The notes beneath the pieces were generated by a model that saw only the letters and a list, made by a program, of their open reading frames with translations, was not told where the DNA came from and did no database searches. Positions 52,511-60,674 of a stretch of DNA of 60,674 nt are shown here, piece after piece (the first letter of the stretch is position 1; each line of letters starts with the position of its first letter). The stretch is from RGIG7213 sp045545665 (GTDB lineage: Bacteria; Bacillota; Clostridia; Oscillospirales; CAG-272). The stretch covers positions 1-60,674 of the forward strand of contig JAZQBL010000033.1 in the NCBI GenBank assembly GCA_045545665.1, in the 5' to 3' direction. The position numbers and the translations under genes were made by a program.

Positions 52511-52708
52511 ATGTCTAATAAGAAACTCGTTCCCGAAGCTAAGGAAGCACTCGATAAATTCAAGATGGAAGCCGCAAACGAAGTAGGCGTTAACCTCAAG
52601 CAGGGCTATAACGGCGAACTCACATCAAAGCAGGCAGGTTCCGTCGGCGGTCAGATGGTCAAGAAGATGGTTGAATCCTACGAAAATTCCATCAAGACAA
52701 ACAAATAA
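52511..52708 (+). CDS. Small acid-soluble spore protein, alpha/beta type
   Basis: A 65-residue SASP. It shows the family pattern EALDKFKMEAANEVGV, the germination-protease recognition region, and SKQAGSVGGQMVKKMVE in the second helix. These proteins coat forespore DNA and protect it from UV and heat. It is the window's direct evidence for endospore formation. AAGGAG precedes the ATG. It is a single gene with its own terminator. A sigma-G promoter is expected but was not clearly found. Confidence 0.95.
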   Translation: MSNKKLVPEAKEALDKFKMEAANEVGVNLKQGYNGELTSKQAGSVGGQMVKKMVESYENSIKTNK

Positions 52709-52719
52709 TCAAGCTTTTA

Positions 52720-52752
52720 AAAACGCTGTCACAGGTTTTGTGACAGCGTTTT
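52720..52752. terminator. Bidirectional terminator after the spore protein gene
   Basis: AAACGCTGTCACA and TGTGACAGCGTTT form a perfect 13-bp stem. It serves the spore gene and the converging GH127 gene. Confidence 0.88.
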
Positions 52753-52762
52753 GCTTTATGCT

Positions 52763-54610
52763 TTATTTTTTCTTTATGATAGGAAGCTCTGTCATACGAA
52801 GCTTTGCGCATGCGTAAGGTATGAGCATCATGTCTTTTTCTTCACCGAGTGCTTTTCTTTCATTGGGCTTATAAGCACTTACCGTGTTATATCCTATTTC
52901 GTAACCCCAATTTATCGGAACTACCTTTGTTTTGATACCGATTCTCGGATTTTTCGATGAGAACGGGATATCATCACCGTCAAGGCAGACTACCTCAAAC
53001 GGAACGTTTCCGTTTTTATCTGCTGAAAGTCCGTAATTCCATTCCGATTTCGGATAAAGCTCGTAATCGCAGTACGGGAATTTTCTTTCGACACCGTTTT
53101 CTTCGTATTCGTACATTTTGTATTCAATATCAATAGGTAACGAGAACACGAGATTTCCGTACTTGACAGCCTTGAGATTGTGAGGACGTGATATGAAATG
53201 AGGTGTATCCTCAAATACTATATTTATTTCCTCTTCGCCTTCCCAGACCTTGCTTACCGTATAGTATTTTTTATTTTCGATTCTTTCACCGTTTACGGTA
53301 AACGCCTTTGAAAAGGCAGGAATTCTTATCTTAAATTCAAAAGCTGCGGGTTTATCGGTTTTGATCTTATAAGTACAGTTCATTCTGAAGGGGAATTCCG
53401 TATCTGCCGTAATGCTTACGTTTGCTCCCTTTATCTCCGTATCAAGCTGCGAGGGTGCGATATATGCGGCAAGTACTCCCTTTTTGCTCTTGAGGAAAAT
53501 ATTTCTTGCAAACTTGGGCCAGCCCTGGTTAAAGTTTACAGTACAGCATCCGAAGTTGGGTTCAAGTCCGAAAAGATGTGCGCTTCCGTTATTGTTACCG
53601 AATATAGGCTTACCCTGGATCTTTACGCAAGCTATCTGGTTTGCCATCTGGTCGTACTGGTGTGTCCACATATCGTCAAGGAACGTAGCGCAAAGTGCAT
53701 TGGAATAGATCATATCAAGTCTTTCAGCCCAGATCGATTTGCCTGTTATCTTATACAATTCCTCGCACGTAAACATAAGTTCAACAACGGCACAAAGCTC
53801 CGTACCTCTGTTGTTGTTTACACCGCCGAGTGATTCGTCACCTGTGAAGATACCGACAGCCGTTCCGTGATTCTTTTCAAGAAGCTCCCAGAGTTTTTCG
53901 GCTCTGCCTGTATACTTTTCACCGAAAAGCTTGCAGGATACGGCTTCAAATTTGAGCATCATACAGATGTTTACTATGTGTGTGCACATCTGCCAGCAAT
54001 GAATAGGATGCTTCCAATATTCGGAAAGCTCCTCGGGGACTATTCCCTGTTCTCTGAGTATTTTTCCAAGATCCGTTATCCACTCATCATCATATTTATC
54101 TTTGAGGTAGATAAGCGATATAAGTCCTTCGTACCAACGGTTTTGACCCCATGAAAAGAGCTTGACAGTACCGTTTGCCATATATCCGTGCAAGCACTTC
54201 AAAGCACGGTAAAGTGCGTCCTCTGCCTTTTGGCTTCCCGTCATCTCGCAATATACGGAAAGCGCTTTACAGATGAGAAGATACGCCCACGCATCGTATG
54301 CGGGTATATGCTCTTCCTCGCAAGGACAGATCCAGCCGTCTTCACGCTGACGGTCGATTATCGTATTGATGTACATATCCGCAGTTTTTATTCTTTCTTC
54401 ATCGCCGAGCAGATACGCAAGCGGTATAAATCCATCGAGCCAATACGGTGCTCTTTCCCAGCCGTCACCTTCTCCGCCTATCCATTTTGTATCCTTTACG
54501 TCTCTCCACATTTTGTGAAGATTTCCCGAAAGGCCGTCCGCCTGTATTTCAAGCTGGCGGCGAAGCCAACCTGTGGGCTTAAGTTGTGTTCCTTTAAAGA
54601 TCTTATACAT
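52763..54610 (-). CDS. GH127-type beta-L-arabinofuranosidase-like enzyme
   Basis: From the ATG at 54610 (behind AAGGAG) the protein is 615 residues, cytoplasmic by lack of signal. GH127/DUF1680 (alpha/alpha)6 barrel motifs: GWERAPYWLDG, DAWAYLLICKAL, GTELCAVVELMF and the Cys pair in NFGCCTVNFNQGWPKFA. The paired cysteines and the Glu in ELCAVVE fit the zinc-Cys nucleophile of GH127. The C-terminal domain is beta-rich. It would remove terminal beta-L-arabinofuranose from short glycans. It lies 13 bp after pth. Confidence 0.85.
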   Translation of the reverse strand: MYKIFKGTQLKPTGWLRRQLEIQADGLSGNLHKMWRDVKDTKWIGGEGDGWERAPYWLDGFIPLAYLLGDEERIKTADMYINTIIDRQREDGWICPCEEEHIPAYDAWAYLLICKALSVYCEMTGSQKAEDALYRALKCLHGYMANGTVKLFSWGQNRWYEGLISLIYLKDKYDDEWITDLGKILREQGIVPEELSEYWKHPIHCWQMCTHIVNICMMLKFEAVSCKLFGEKYTGRAEKLWELLEKNHGTAVGIFTGDESLGGVNNNRGTELCAVVELMFTCEELYKITGKSIWAERLDMIYSNALCATFLDDMWTHQYDQMANQIACVKIQGKPIFGNNNGSAHLFGLEPNFGCCTVNFNQGWPKFARNIFLKSKKGVLAAYIAPSQLDTEIKGANVSITADTEFPFRMNCTYKIKTDKPAAFEFKIRIPAFSKAFTVNGERIENKKYYTVSKVWEGEEEINIVFEDTPHFISRPHNLKAVKYGNLVFSLPIDIEYKMYEYEENGVERKFPYCDYELYPKSEWNYGLSADKNGNVPFEVVCLDGDDIPFSSKNPRIGIKTKVVPINWGYEIGYNTVSAYKPNERKALGEEKDMMLIPYACAKLRMTELPIIKKK

Positions 54611-54623
54611 ACTTTTTCTCCTT

Positions 54624-55220
54624 TTATGAATTGTATTTGCACATCGCCCCGTCAACATCACCCTTCATAATAAGTGAAAGCGACGCCTGTACGTTATCGA
54701 AAAGCGAAGGCAGTTTTTTCATATCTTCCTTTGTAAAATTGCCCAGAACAAAATCAACGAGATCGAAATCGGGGTGCGGTTTTTTACCGACGCCGAGCTT
54801 TATTCTGGGATAATTATCGGTTTTAAGCTGTTCTGTTATGCTTTTCATACCGTTATGACCGCCGGAGGAACCTTTCCGTCTTATCCGCATCTGTCCTACG
54901 TCGAGATTGATATCATCGACGAGAACGATGACGTTTTCGCACGGAACCTTGTAAAAATCGACAGCTTGCTTTACTGCCTCGCCCGACGAGTTCATGAACG
55001 TTTGCGGCTTCATAAACATGACCTTAAAGCCTTCAAATTCAACAATATCGTAATTTGACTTGAATTTTATCTTTTTAAATTCAAACCCTTCCTTATCAGC
55101 GATATAATCACCGCAAAGAAAACCCATATTGTGTCTTGTTGTGGTATATTTATCTCCCGGATTTCCGAGACATACGACTATATAATCAACACCGCCTGTG
55201 CGGTTTTTAAGTCCGAACAT
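54624..55220 (-). CDS. pth: Peptidyl-tRNA hydrolase
   Basis: From the ATG at 55220 (behind AAGGAG) the protein is 198 residues. YIVVCLGNPGDKYTTTRHNMGF carries the catalytic His, MKPQTFMNSSGEAV and VLVDDINLDVG with RRKGSSGGHNG follow. It recycles tRNA from peptidyl-tRNA lost by stalled ribosomes. The promoter at 55249-55277 fixes the start. The GH127 gene is downstream. Confidence 0.95.
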   Translation of the reverse strand: MFGLKNRTGGVDYIVVCLGNPGDKYTTTRHNMGFLCGDYIADKEGFEFKKIKFKSNYDIVEFEGFKVMFMKPQTFMNSSGEAVKQAVDFYKVPCENVIVLVDDINLDVGQMRIRRKGSSGGHNGMKSITEQLKTDNYPRIKLGVGKKPHPDFDLVDFVLGNFTKEDMKKLPSLFDNVQASLSLIMKGDVDGAMCKYNS

Positions 55221-55248
55221 ACATATCTCCTTAGTATAAGTCGGTAAC

Positions 55249-55277
55249 ATTATACAATATAACAAAAAATAAATCAA
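55249..55277 (-). promoter_or_regulatory. Sigma-A promoter of pth
   Basis: On the minus strand -35 TTGATT (55272-55277), 17-bp spacer, -10 TATAAT (55249-55254). Confidence 0.75.
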
Positions 55278-55326
55278 GTGAAAACACATATTTATATTAA
55301 AAAATAATTATTTTACACTGAAACAC

Positions 55327-55355
55327 TTGCATTTATCCTTATTTTGATATATAAT
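55327..55355 (+). promoter_or_regulatory. Sigma-A promoter of the plus-strand ydcF-thrC-hprK run
   Basis: -35 TTGCAT (55327-55332), 17-bp spacer, -10 TATAAT (55350-55355). Confidence 0.7.
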
Positions 55356-55442
55356 TGCAGTGTGTGTCATTGTACGTTTATATTTGATCCCGAATGGGAC
55401 AAAATACAATATACGTAACTGATAATAAAAAGGAAGATAATT

Positions 55443-56051
55443 ATGGATTTTATCAAGGACACAACGGAATATATTTTTTTGGAAAACACTCCGTGCGTAT
55501 CCGACGTGATTTTTTTACCGGGGTCGTCAAATCCGCTTTTGCCAAAGCACGCGGCAGTACTTTACAACAGCGGTTTTGCTCCTTACGTCATACCGTCCGG
55601 CAAGTATTCAATAACAAAAGGCCGGTACGTTCCGTCGCTTTCGGGTTTTGATACCGACGGAATCATGTACGACACCGAATGTGATATGTACACTGACGTT
55701 CTTTTGAAAAACGGTGTGCCGTGTGATGCGATAATCGGTGAATACGAAGCGCAGTACACGTATCAGAATGCTTTTTTCACAAAGAAGCTTTGCGAAGAAA
55801 AAGGTATAAGAACGAATCGGGCGATACTCGTCTGCCACGCATTCCACGCAAGACGTGCGTACACGTATTACAAATGGGCTTTTCCCGAATGTGATATCTG
55901 TGTATGCCCCGTCGTTACCTCCGAAATAAGCCGTGACAATTGGTACAAGACGGAAAAAGGCAGAAAACGTGTAATGGGTGAGCTTTCACGCCTTGGCGAA
56001 CAAATGGATGAATACGCAGAATACGCAAATTCAAAAAACATCATTAAGTAA
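55443..56051 (+). CDS. YdcF-family protein (DUF218)
   Basis: A 202-residue cytoplasmic DUF218 protein with DVIFLPGSSNPLLPKHAAVL, a Tyr/Gly-rich linker, CDAIIGEYEAQYTYQNAFF and ILVCHAFHARRAYTYYKWAF. The catalytic fold is shared with SanA/YdcF but the reaction is unknown. AAGGAAG precedes the ATG. It starts a plus-strand run with thrC. Confidence 0.85.
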   Translation: MDFIKDTTEYIFLENTPCVSDVIFLPGSSNPLLPKHAAVLYNSGFAPYVIPSGKYSITKGRYVPSLSGFDTDGIMYDTECDMYTDVLLKNGVPCDAIIGEYEAQYTYQNAFFTKKLCEEKGIRTNRAILVCHAFHARRAYTYYKWAFPECDICVCPVVTSEISRDNWYKTEKGRKRVMGELSRLGEQMDEYAEYANSKNIIK

Positions 56052-56078
56052 ATATTTTCAGGAAGGAATTTATATATT

Positions 56079-57551
56079 ATGAAATACTGCAGTACAAGAG
56101 GAAACAGCGAACTTGTTTCAGGCGCATATGCGATAAAAAAAGGGATCGCACCCGACGGCGGACTTTATATGCCGACGGAAATACCCACACTTACAGCCGA
56201 AGATATCACAGCACTTTGTGAAATGGACTACGCTCACAGAGCCGCAGATATACTTTACAGATTTTTAGATGACTACAACAAGGATGAGCTTCTCGAGGAC
56301 TGTATCGCAGCGTACAGCGAAGCAAACTTCCCCGGCGGCGCCGCCCCTTTGCACAAGCTTGACGAAGGCGGATACGTGCTTGAACTTTTCCACGGTCCTA
56401 CGTGTGCGTTCAAGGATATGGCGCTTCAGATAATGCCGAGACTCCTTTCACGTGCTTTGAAGATGACGGGAGAGGACAAAACTGCCCTCATTCTCGTTGC
56501 AACGTCGGGTGATACAGGCAAAGCCGCACTCGAAGGCTACCGTGACGTACCCGGTATTGCTATAAAAGTATTCTACCCCGTACACGGTGTAAGCAAGGTA
56601 CAGAAGCTTCAGATGGCAACACAGGAAGGTGAAAACGTATCTGTTTGCGCTATCGAAGGAAACTTTGACGACGCACAGAACGGCGTTAAGAAAATATTCT
56701 CAGATGCTGAAATAAACAAAAAGCTAAACGACGGCGGATACATACTTACGAGCGCAAACTCAATAAACTGGGGACGTCTTGCACCTCAGGTAGTTTACTA
56801 CATTTCCGCATACTGCGACCTTCTCAAAGCAGGCGATATAAAGGCGGGACAGGCAATAAACTTCACAGTTCCCACAGGTAACTTCGGTAATATTTTTGCA
56901 GCATATATTGCAAAGCAGATGGGACTTCCCATTAACAAGCTCATCTGTGCATCAAACAGAAACAACATCCTTACAGACTTTTTGCAGACGGGTGTTTACG
57001 ACAGAAGAAGAAAATTCTATCAGACAATGTCCCCCTCGATGGATATTCTTATATCCAGCAACCTTGAAAGACTTTTGTATCTTATATGCGGTCCGGAAAA
57101 GACAGCTGAATATATGAACAGACTCAACACGATAGGCAAATACAAGATCGAGCTTGACGAGCTCAACAAGATCAAAGCAACCTTCACGGGAATGCACGCA
57201 AACGAAGCGCACACACTTGATGAGATCGGTTTCGTTTATGAACACGCGCAGTATCTCTCCGACACACATACAGGTGTTGCTCTTTACTGTGCAAGCAAAT
57301 TCCGTTATTACAGCGATGACGTTATGGTAACTGTAAGCACGGCAAGCCCTTACAAATTTGCTAAAGACGTTCTCACGGCCGTAGGCGGCGAATGTGACGG
57401 TGACGAATTTGCTCCTCTTTACAAACTCAACGAGATAACAGGCGTCGAGATACCCGCACCGCTTGCATCTCTTAAAGAAAAAACGGTTCGCTTCACCGAC
57501 GTTATCGAGCCCGAAAAAATGGCTGAAGAAACGCTTAAAATACTCGCATAA
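56079..57551 (+). CDS. thrC: Threonine synthase
   Basis: A 490-residue PLP enzyme converting O-phosphohomoserine to threonine. STRGNSELVSGAYAIKKGIA is at the N-terminus; the PLP lysine is Lys112 in HGPTCAFKDMALQ; ATSGDTGKAALEGYRD follows. It belongs with lysC (43228) in the aspartate pathway. AAGGAA precedes the ATG. Confidence 0.95.
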   Translation: MKYCSTRGNSELVSGAYAIKKGIAPDGGLYMPTEIPTLTAEDITALCEMDYAHRAADILYRFLDDYNKDELLEDCIAAYSEANFPGGAAPLHKLDEGGYVLELFHGPTCAFKDMALQIMPRLLSRALKMTGEDKTALILVATSGDTGKAALEGYRDVPGIAIKVFYPVHGVSKVQKLQMATQEGENVSVCAIEGNFDDAQNGVKKIFSDAEINKKLNDGGYILTSANSINWGRLAPQVVYYISAYCDLLKAGDIKAGQAINFTVPTGNFGNIFAAYIAKQMGLPINKLICASNRNNILTDFLQTGVYDRRRKFYQTMSPSMDILISSNLERLLYLICGPEKTAEYMNRLNTIGKYKIELDELNKIKATFTGMHANEAHTLDEIGFVYEHAQYLSDTHTGVALYCASKFRYYSDDVMVTVSTASPYKFAKDVLTAVGGECDGDEFAPLYKLNEITGVEIPAPLASLKEKTVRFTDVIEPEKMAEETLKILA

Positions 57552-57568
57552 ATCATCTGGAGAGTGAA

Positions 57569-57862
57569 ATGGGAAAGAAGATAAGAGACGAAAGAATAGA
57601 TTACCTTTTTGAAGGTATATTGAGTCTTAAATCTGTTGACGAATGCTACGATTTTTTTGAAGATCTTTGCACCGTTGCGGAAATACAGGAAATGTCAAAA
57701 AGACTGATCGCTGCAAAAATGCTCTACAACAATTCCGTATACACGGAGGTATCGGAGCAAACGGGTCTTTCCACGGCAACGATAAGCCGTGTCAACCGTT
57801 GCCTCAAATACGGCACGGACGGTTACATAACCGTTTTGGAAAGACTTGATAAGAAGTCGTAA
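57569..57862 (+). CDS. TrpR-like regulator (YerC/YecD family)
   Basis: A 97-residue HTH protein of the Trp-repressor superfamily: LCTVAEIQEMSKRLIAAKML, and VYTEVSEQTGLSTATISRVNRCLKYG. Its ligand is unknown. It starts 17 bp after thrC behind GGAGAG. Confidence 0.9.
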   Translation: MGKKIRDERIDYLFEGILSLKSVDECYDFFEDLCTVAEIQEMSKRLIAAKMLYNNSVYTEVSEQTGLSTATISRVNRCLKYGTDGYITVLERLDKKS

Positions 57863-57872
57863 GGAGGCTTTT

Positions 57873-58631
57873 ATGCACGGTCAGTATGAAGTGATATCCG
57901 AAATATACGACGAGCTTTCGGGTGTCGATACCGACAAATGGGCATCGTACATAGACGGTATCATAAAAAAATACGCGCCGTCATCTTCACTCGTTCTCGA
58001 TGCGGCATGCGGAACAGGTAAACTCACATCAAAGCTCTCAGATATGGGATACGATATGATAGGACTTGATATATCGTATGAAATGCTCTCAATAGCACGG
58101 CAAAGATGTCAGCCGAACGTCTTACTGCTCAATCAGGATATGTGTGATTTTGAGCTTTACGGGACTGTCGGCGCTGTAATTTCGTGTCTTGACAGTGTAA
58201 ATTATTTAAACGGCGATGAATTAAAAAAATTCTTTTTATGCTGTCAGCTGTATCTCGATCCCGACGGACTTCTGATATTTGATGCAAACACGCAGTACAA
58301 GTTTGAAAACGTATACGCAGATAACGATTTTATTCTTGAAAGCGACGATTCGTCAAACCTGCTTGCGTGGAGCTGTAACTACAGCCAACAAACACAGCAG
58401 TGTCTGTTCTCGCTGTCGCTGTTTTCAAAAAACGAAGACGGGACGTACACACGTGAAGACGAACAGCAAACGGAATACTGTCACAGCGATGAGTTTATCA
58501 AAAAAACGCTTGAAGAATGTAACTTCACTTTGATCGGCACTTTCGGTGAGCTTTCAGATTCTTCCCCGGAAAAATCATCACATCGCATACACTACGTTTG
58601 CCGTGCAATGCACGAAAAACAAGGTGTTTAA
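57873..58631 (+). CDS. Class-I SAM-dependent methyltransferase
   Basis: From the ATG at 57873 (behind AAGGAGG) the protein is 252 residues. SAM motif I is VLDAACGTGKLTSKLS; motif II is near DMIGLDISYEML; motif III is GAVISCLDSVNYL. The substrate is unknown. It lies between the TrpR-like gene and hslO. Confidence 0.88.
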   Translation: MHGQYEVISEIYDELSGVDTDKWASYIDGIIKKYAPSSSLVLDAACGTGKLTSKLSDMGYDMIGLDISYEMLSIARQRCQPNVLLLNQDMCDFELYGTVGAVISCLDSVNYLNGDELKKFFLCCQLYLDPDGLLIFDANTQYKFENVYADNDFILESDDSSNLLAWSCNYSQQTQQCLFSLSLFSKNEDGTYTREDEQQTEYCHSDEFIKKTLEECNFTLIGTFGELSDSSPEKSSHRIHYVCRAMHEKQGV

Positions 58632-58650
58632 AGAAAGGAACAGCAAAACA

Positions 58651-59529
58651 ATGGGTTCTTCTATCTTACGTGCCATGACACGTTGCGGACAAGCACGTAT
58701 TATGGTAATAAATTCAAAAGATATAGTAAATAAAATGATCTCCTATCATCACACGTCCCCGACTGCGACCGCCACACTCGGCAGAGTTATGACGGGAGCA
58801 TCTCTTATGGGATGTATGCTCAAGGATAAGAGAAACAGCATCACTCTCACGTTCAGAGGTAACGGTCCTGCGGGAATGGTTATGGCTGTTTCCGATTATT
58901 CGGGAAACGTCAAGGGCTGTATACAAAACCCCGCCGTTGATCTTCCTTTGAAAAAGAACGGAAAGCTTGACGTTTCGGGCGCTATAGGCTCGGGCGTTAT
59001 GCAGGTAGTCAAGGATATCGGACTCAACGAACCGTACATCGGCATATCCGAAATAAAAAGCGGTGAAGTTGCCGAAGATATAACGTCGTACTTCGCAGAA
59101 AGTGAGCAGATTCCTACCCTGCTTGCTCTCGGTGTTCTTGTTGATACGGATCTTTCCTGCAAGGCGGCAGGCGGTGTTATAATCCAGCTTTTGCCCGGTG
59201 CAGGAGATGAAATAATCGAAAAGCTTGAAAATAATGCTTCTATGCTTTCAAACGTGTCGAAGCTGTTCGACGAGGGGATGAGCAACGAGCAAATACTTGA
59301 TCTTGCTCTGTCAGGCATCGAATACGACTTGTTCGATGAGATTGACGTGGGCTACGTATGCGACTGTTCGCTTGAAAGAACGGAGCGTGCCGTCATTTCC
59401 ATCGGCAGAAAAGAGCTTGAAGATATATACAAAACGCAGGACAAGATCGAAGTAACTTGTCGATTCTGCGATAAAAAATACTATTTCGAAAAAGATTATA
59501 TACTTGAAAGGATCGTAGACAATGAATGA
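58651..59529 (+). CDS. hslO: Hsp33 redox-regulated chaperone
   Basis: From the ATG at 58651 (AAAGAAAGGA upstream) the protein is 292 residues. The N-terminal domain is complete (RAMTRCGQARIMVINS). The C-terminal redox switch has CDC (VCDCSLERTERAV) and CRFC (CRFCDKKYYF), the CxC...CxxC zinc site that opens under oxidative stress. It protects unfolding proteins. The last codons overlap hprK by 8 bp. Confidence 0.95.
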   Translation: MGSSILRAMTRCGQARIMVINSKDIVNKMISYHHTSPTATATLGRVMTGASLMGCMLKDKRNSITLTFRGNGPAGMVMAVSDYSGNVKGCIQNPAVDLPLKKNGKLDVSGAIGSGVMQVVKDIGLNEPYIGISEIKSGEVAEDITSYFAESEQIPTLLALGVLVDTDLSCKAAGGVIIQLLPGAGDEIIEKLENNASMLSNVSKLFDEGMSNEQILDLALSGIEYDLFDEIDVGYVCDCSLERTERAVISIGRKELEDIYKTQDKIEVTCRFCDKKYYFEKDYILERIVDNE

Positions 59530-60463
59530 AGAAATATACTCAATTCCGCTGTCTAACGTAATCAAAGAGTTTTCTCTTGAGCAAATATTCCTGCCCGACG
59601 ATCACGAATCTATCGTCGTAACGAGAAGTGACTTGAACCGTCCCGGTCTCAAGCTTTCGGGATTTGATAATCTTTTTGATGCAAGAAGAATACAGCTTAT
59701 CGGAAGAGTTGAATATGAATATATTCAGAGCCTTCCCGAAGAAAAAAGAATACCTGCATTTGAAAACGTAATTAAAGAGCGCCCCGTTGCCGTAGTATTC
59801 ACGACCGATCTTCCTATCGAGGAAGCACAGATCGAGCTTTGTAAAAAGTACGGCGTGCCGCTTCTGCGTACGCACAACCAGACCTCGGCGTTTATGTCCG
59901 CACTTATCGCATCGCTCAACGTATCCCTCGCTCCCCGTGTAACGCGTCACGGTGTGTTTGTTGAAGTATACGGCGAAGGAATACTCATTCTCGGTGACAG
60001 CGGTGTCGGAAAAAGTGAGACCGCCATCGAGCTTGTAAAAAGAGGACACCGACTCATCGCAGACGATGCAGTTGAAATAAAGCGTGTTTCCGCTATTTCC
60101 CTTGTCGGTACGGCACCCGAAATAATCCGCCACTATATTGAGCTTCGAGGCATCGGAATCGTCGACGTACGCCGAATATTCGGTATGGGTTCTGTCAAGA
60201 TGTCAGAAAAGATCGACCTCATTATAAAGCTTGAACCCTGGGTTCAGGGCAAGATGTACGACCGTTTCGGGCTTGAATCCGAATATACGGATATTTTGGG
60301 AATAGACGTTCCGTCGATCACCATTCCCGTAAGACCCGGTCGAAACTTAGCTGTCATAATTGAAATTGCCGCAATGAACCACAGACAAAAGAAAATGGGC
60401 TTCAACACGGCAGTGGAATTCAACAAAAAGCTTATGGGACAGTTCAACGACGAAGACAGATAA
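59522..60463 (+). CDS. hprK: HPr kinase/phosphorylase
   Basis: A 313-residue bifunctional enzyme that phosphorylates Ser46 of HPr and reverses it, the sensor of carbon catabolite control in Firmicutes. N-terminal domain 1-130; Walker A GDSGVGKS (158-165); the nearby His143 (TRHGVFVEV) and Asp in DDAVEIKR are catalytic; the HprK signature IELRGIGIVDVRRIFG follows. It overlaps hslO by 8 bp and is followed by the terminator at 60552. Confidence 0.96.
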   Translation: MNEEIYSIPLSNVIKEFSLEQIFLPDDHESIVVTRSDLNRPGLKLSGFDNLFDARRIQLIGRVEYEYIQSLPEEKRIPAFENVIKERPVAVVFTTDLPIEEAQIELCKKYGVPLLRTHNQTSAFMSALIASLNVSLAPRVTRHGVFVEVYGEGILILGDSGVGKSETAIELVKRGHRLIADDAVEIKRVSAISLVGTAPEIIRHYIELRGIGIVDVRRIFGMGSVKMSEKIDLIIKLEPWVQGKMYDRFGLESEYTDILGIDVPSITIPVRPGRNLAVIIEIAAMNHRQKKMGFNTAVEFNKKLMGQFNDEDR

Positions 60464-60551
60464 AATAAATGACGAACGAAAGCAGTGTGCAAAATTAGCG
60501 GTAAACTATATCAGTTGGTTAATAATTGCCACACTGTAAACAAATAATTGA

Positions 60552-60585
60552 CCCCAACAGATTTTTTAAGGTCTGTTGGGGTTTG
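60552..60585 (+). terminator. Hairpin after hprK
   Basis: CCCCAACAGA and TCTGTTGGGG form a 10-bp stem, followed by TTTGC. Between hprK and this hairpin (60480-60540) lies a weaker CAGTGTG...CACACTG inverted repeat. From there to the window end nothing else is seen. Confidence 0.65.
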
Positions 60586-60674
60586 CTATTACATAAACAA
60601 ATTAGTTTATATTATTGTTTTTCCATTTTCTGATTTTATTGATGTTCGAGGAACTTAAACACCAAATTATGTAT

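Overview
The window is an AT-rich bacterial chromosome segment from a Gram-positive Firmicute, most likely an anaerobic, spore-forming clostridium of the gut Oscillospirales/Ruminococcaceae kind. The evidence is a small acid-soluble spore protein (52511-52708), a T-box leader (44617-44863), HPr kinase, GdpP, consensus sigma-A promoters with 17-bp spacers, Gram-positive type terminators, and a gene order gdpP-rplI-dnaB-tilS-hpt-ftsH that is typical of Firmicutes. The species cannot be named from the sequence alone.

Layout. 1-250 holds an imperfect palindromic (MITE-like) repeat, a dispersed hairpin repeat and a terminator. 256-2956 (minus) is an ECF sigma factor / membrane anti-sigma-like protein / VWA lipoprotein operon, followed by a polytopic GT39-like membrane protein (3053-4633). 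A tRNA-Leu(UAG) gene lies at 4795-4877. The stretch from its 3' end to about 11.1 kb looks like an accessory region. It contains a GH25 lysozyme whose last codons are a tRNA T-arm-like sequence, decayed coding remnants, a three-gene SPFH/zinc-ribbon membrane cluster with a broken fourth zinc-ribbon gene, and a LexA-type self-cleaving repressor with an operator-like palindrome at its promoter. Short tRNA-T-arm-like fragments linked to a GATAT-CTTTTTT motif recur at 4884-5020, 5857-5911 and 11021-11060 and may mark old integration boundaries.

11.1-25.3 kb carries a DUF218 protein, a 30-residue Cys-rich peptide gene, a SufC/SufBD-like minimal Fe-S operon with a DtxR-type regulator, a MATE exporter, an MBOAT-SGNH pair (probable extracytoplasmic O-acylation), prfB without the usual frameshift, an orphan solute-binding lipoprotein, and a secreted phosphodiester glycosidase. 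25.5-38.3 kb (minus) is a housekeeping block: tmk, gpmI, split chromate transporter pair, RACo-like ferredoxin/ASKHA protein, gdpP, rplI, dnaB, tilS, hpt, ftsH. 38.4-40.4 kb encodes a secreted protein with four Cys/His repeats and a small lipoprotein.

40.6-60.5 kb (mostly plus) encodes an 847-residue protein whose N-terminus resembles GAP1-N2 conflict-system proteins, aspartate kinase, a T-box (specifier read as Leu CUC) controlling an AMP-forming acyl-CoA synthetase with a TIM-barrel isomerase and an amidohydrolase downstream, a class-C beta-lactamase-like hydrolase divergent from a lipid kinase/secreted protein pair, the spore protein, GH127 enzyme with pth, then ydcF-like, thrC, a TrpR-family regulator, a methyltransferase, hslO and hprK. 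No rRNA, CRISPR array or intact insertion sequence was seen. The most unusual regions are the tRNA-Leu-associated accessory segment, the T-box-controlled acyl-CoA synthetase operon and the orphan GAP1-N2-like gene.
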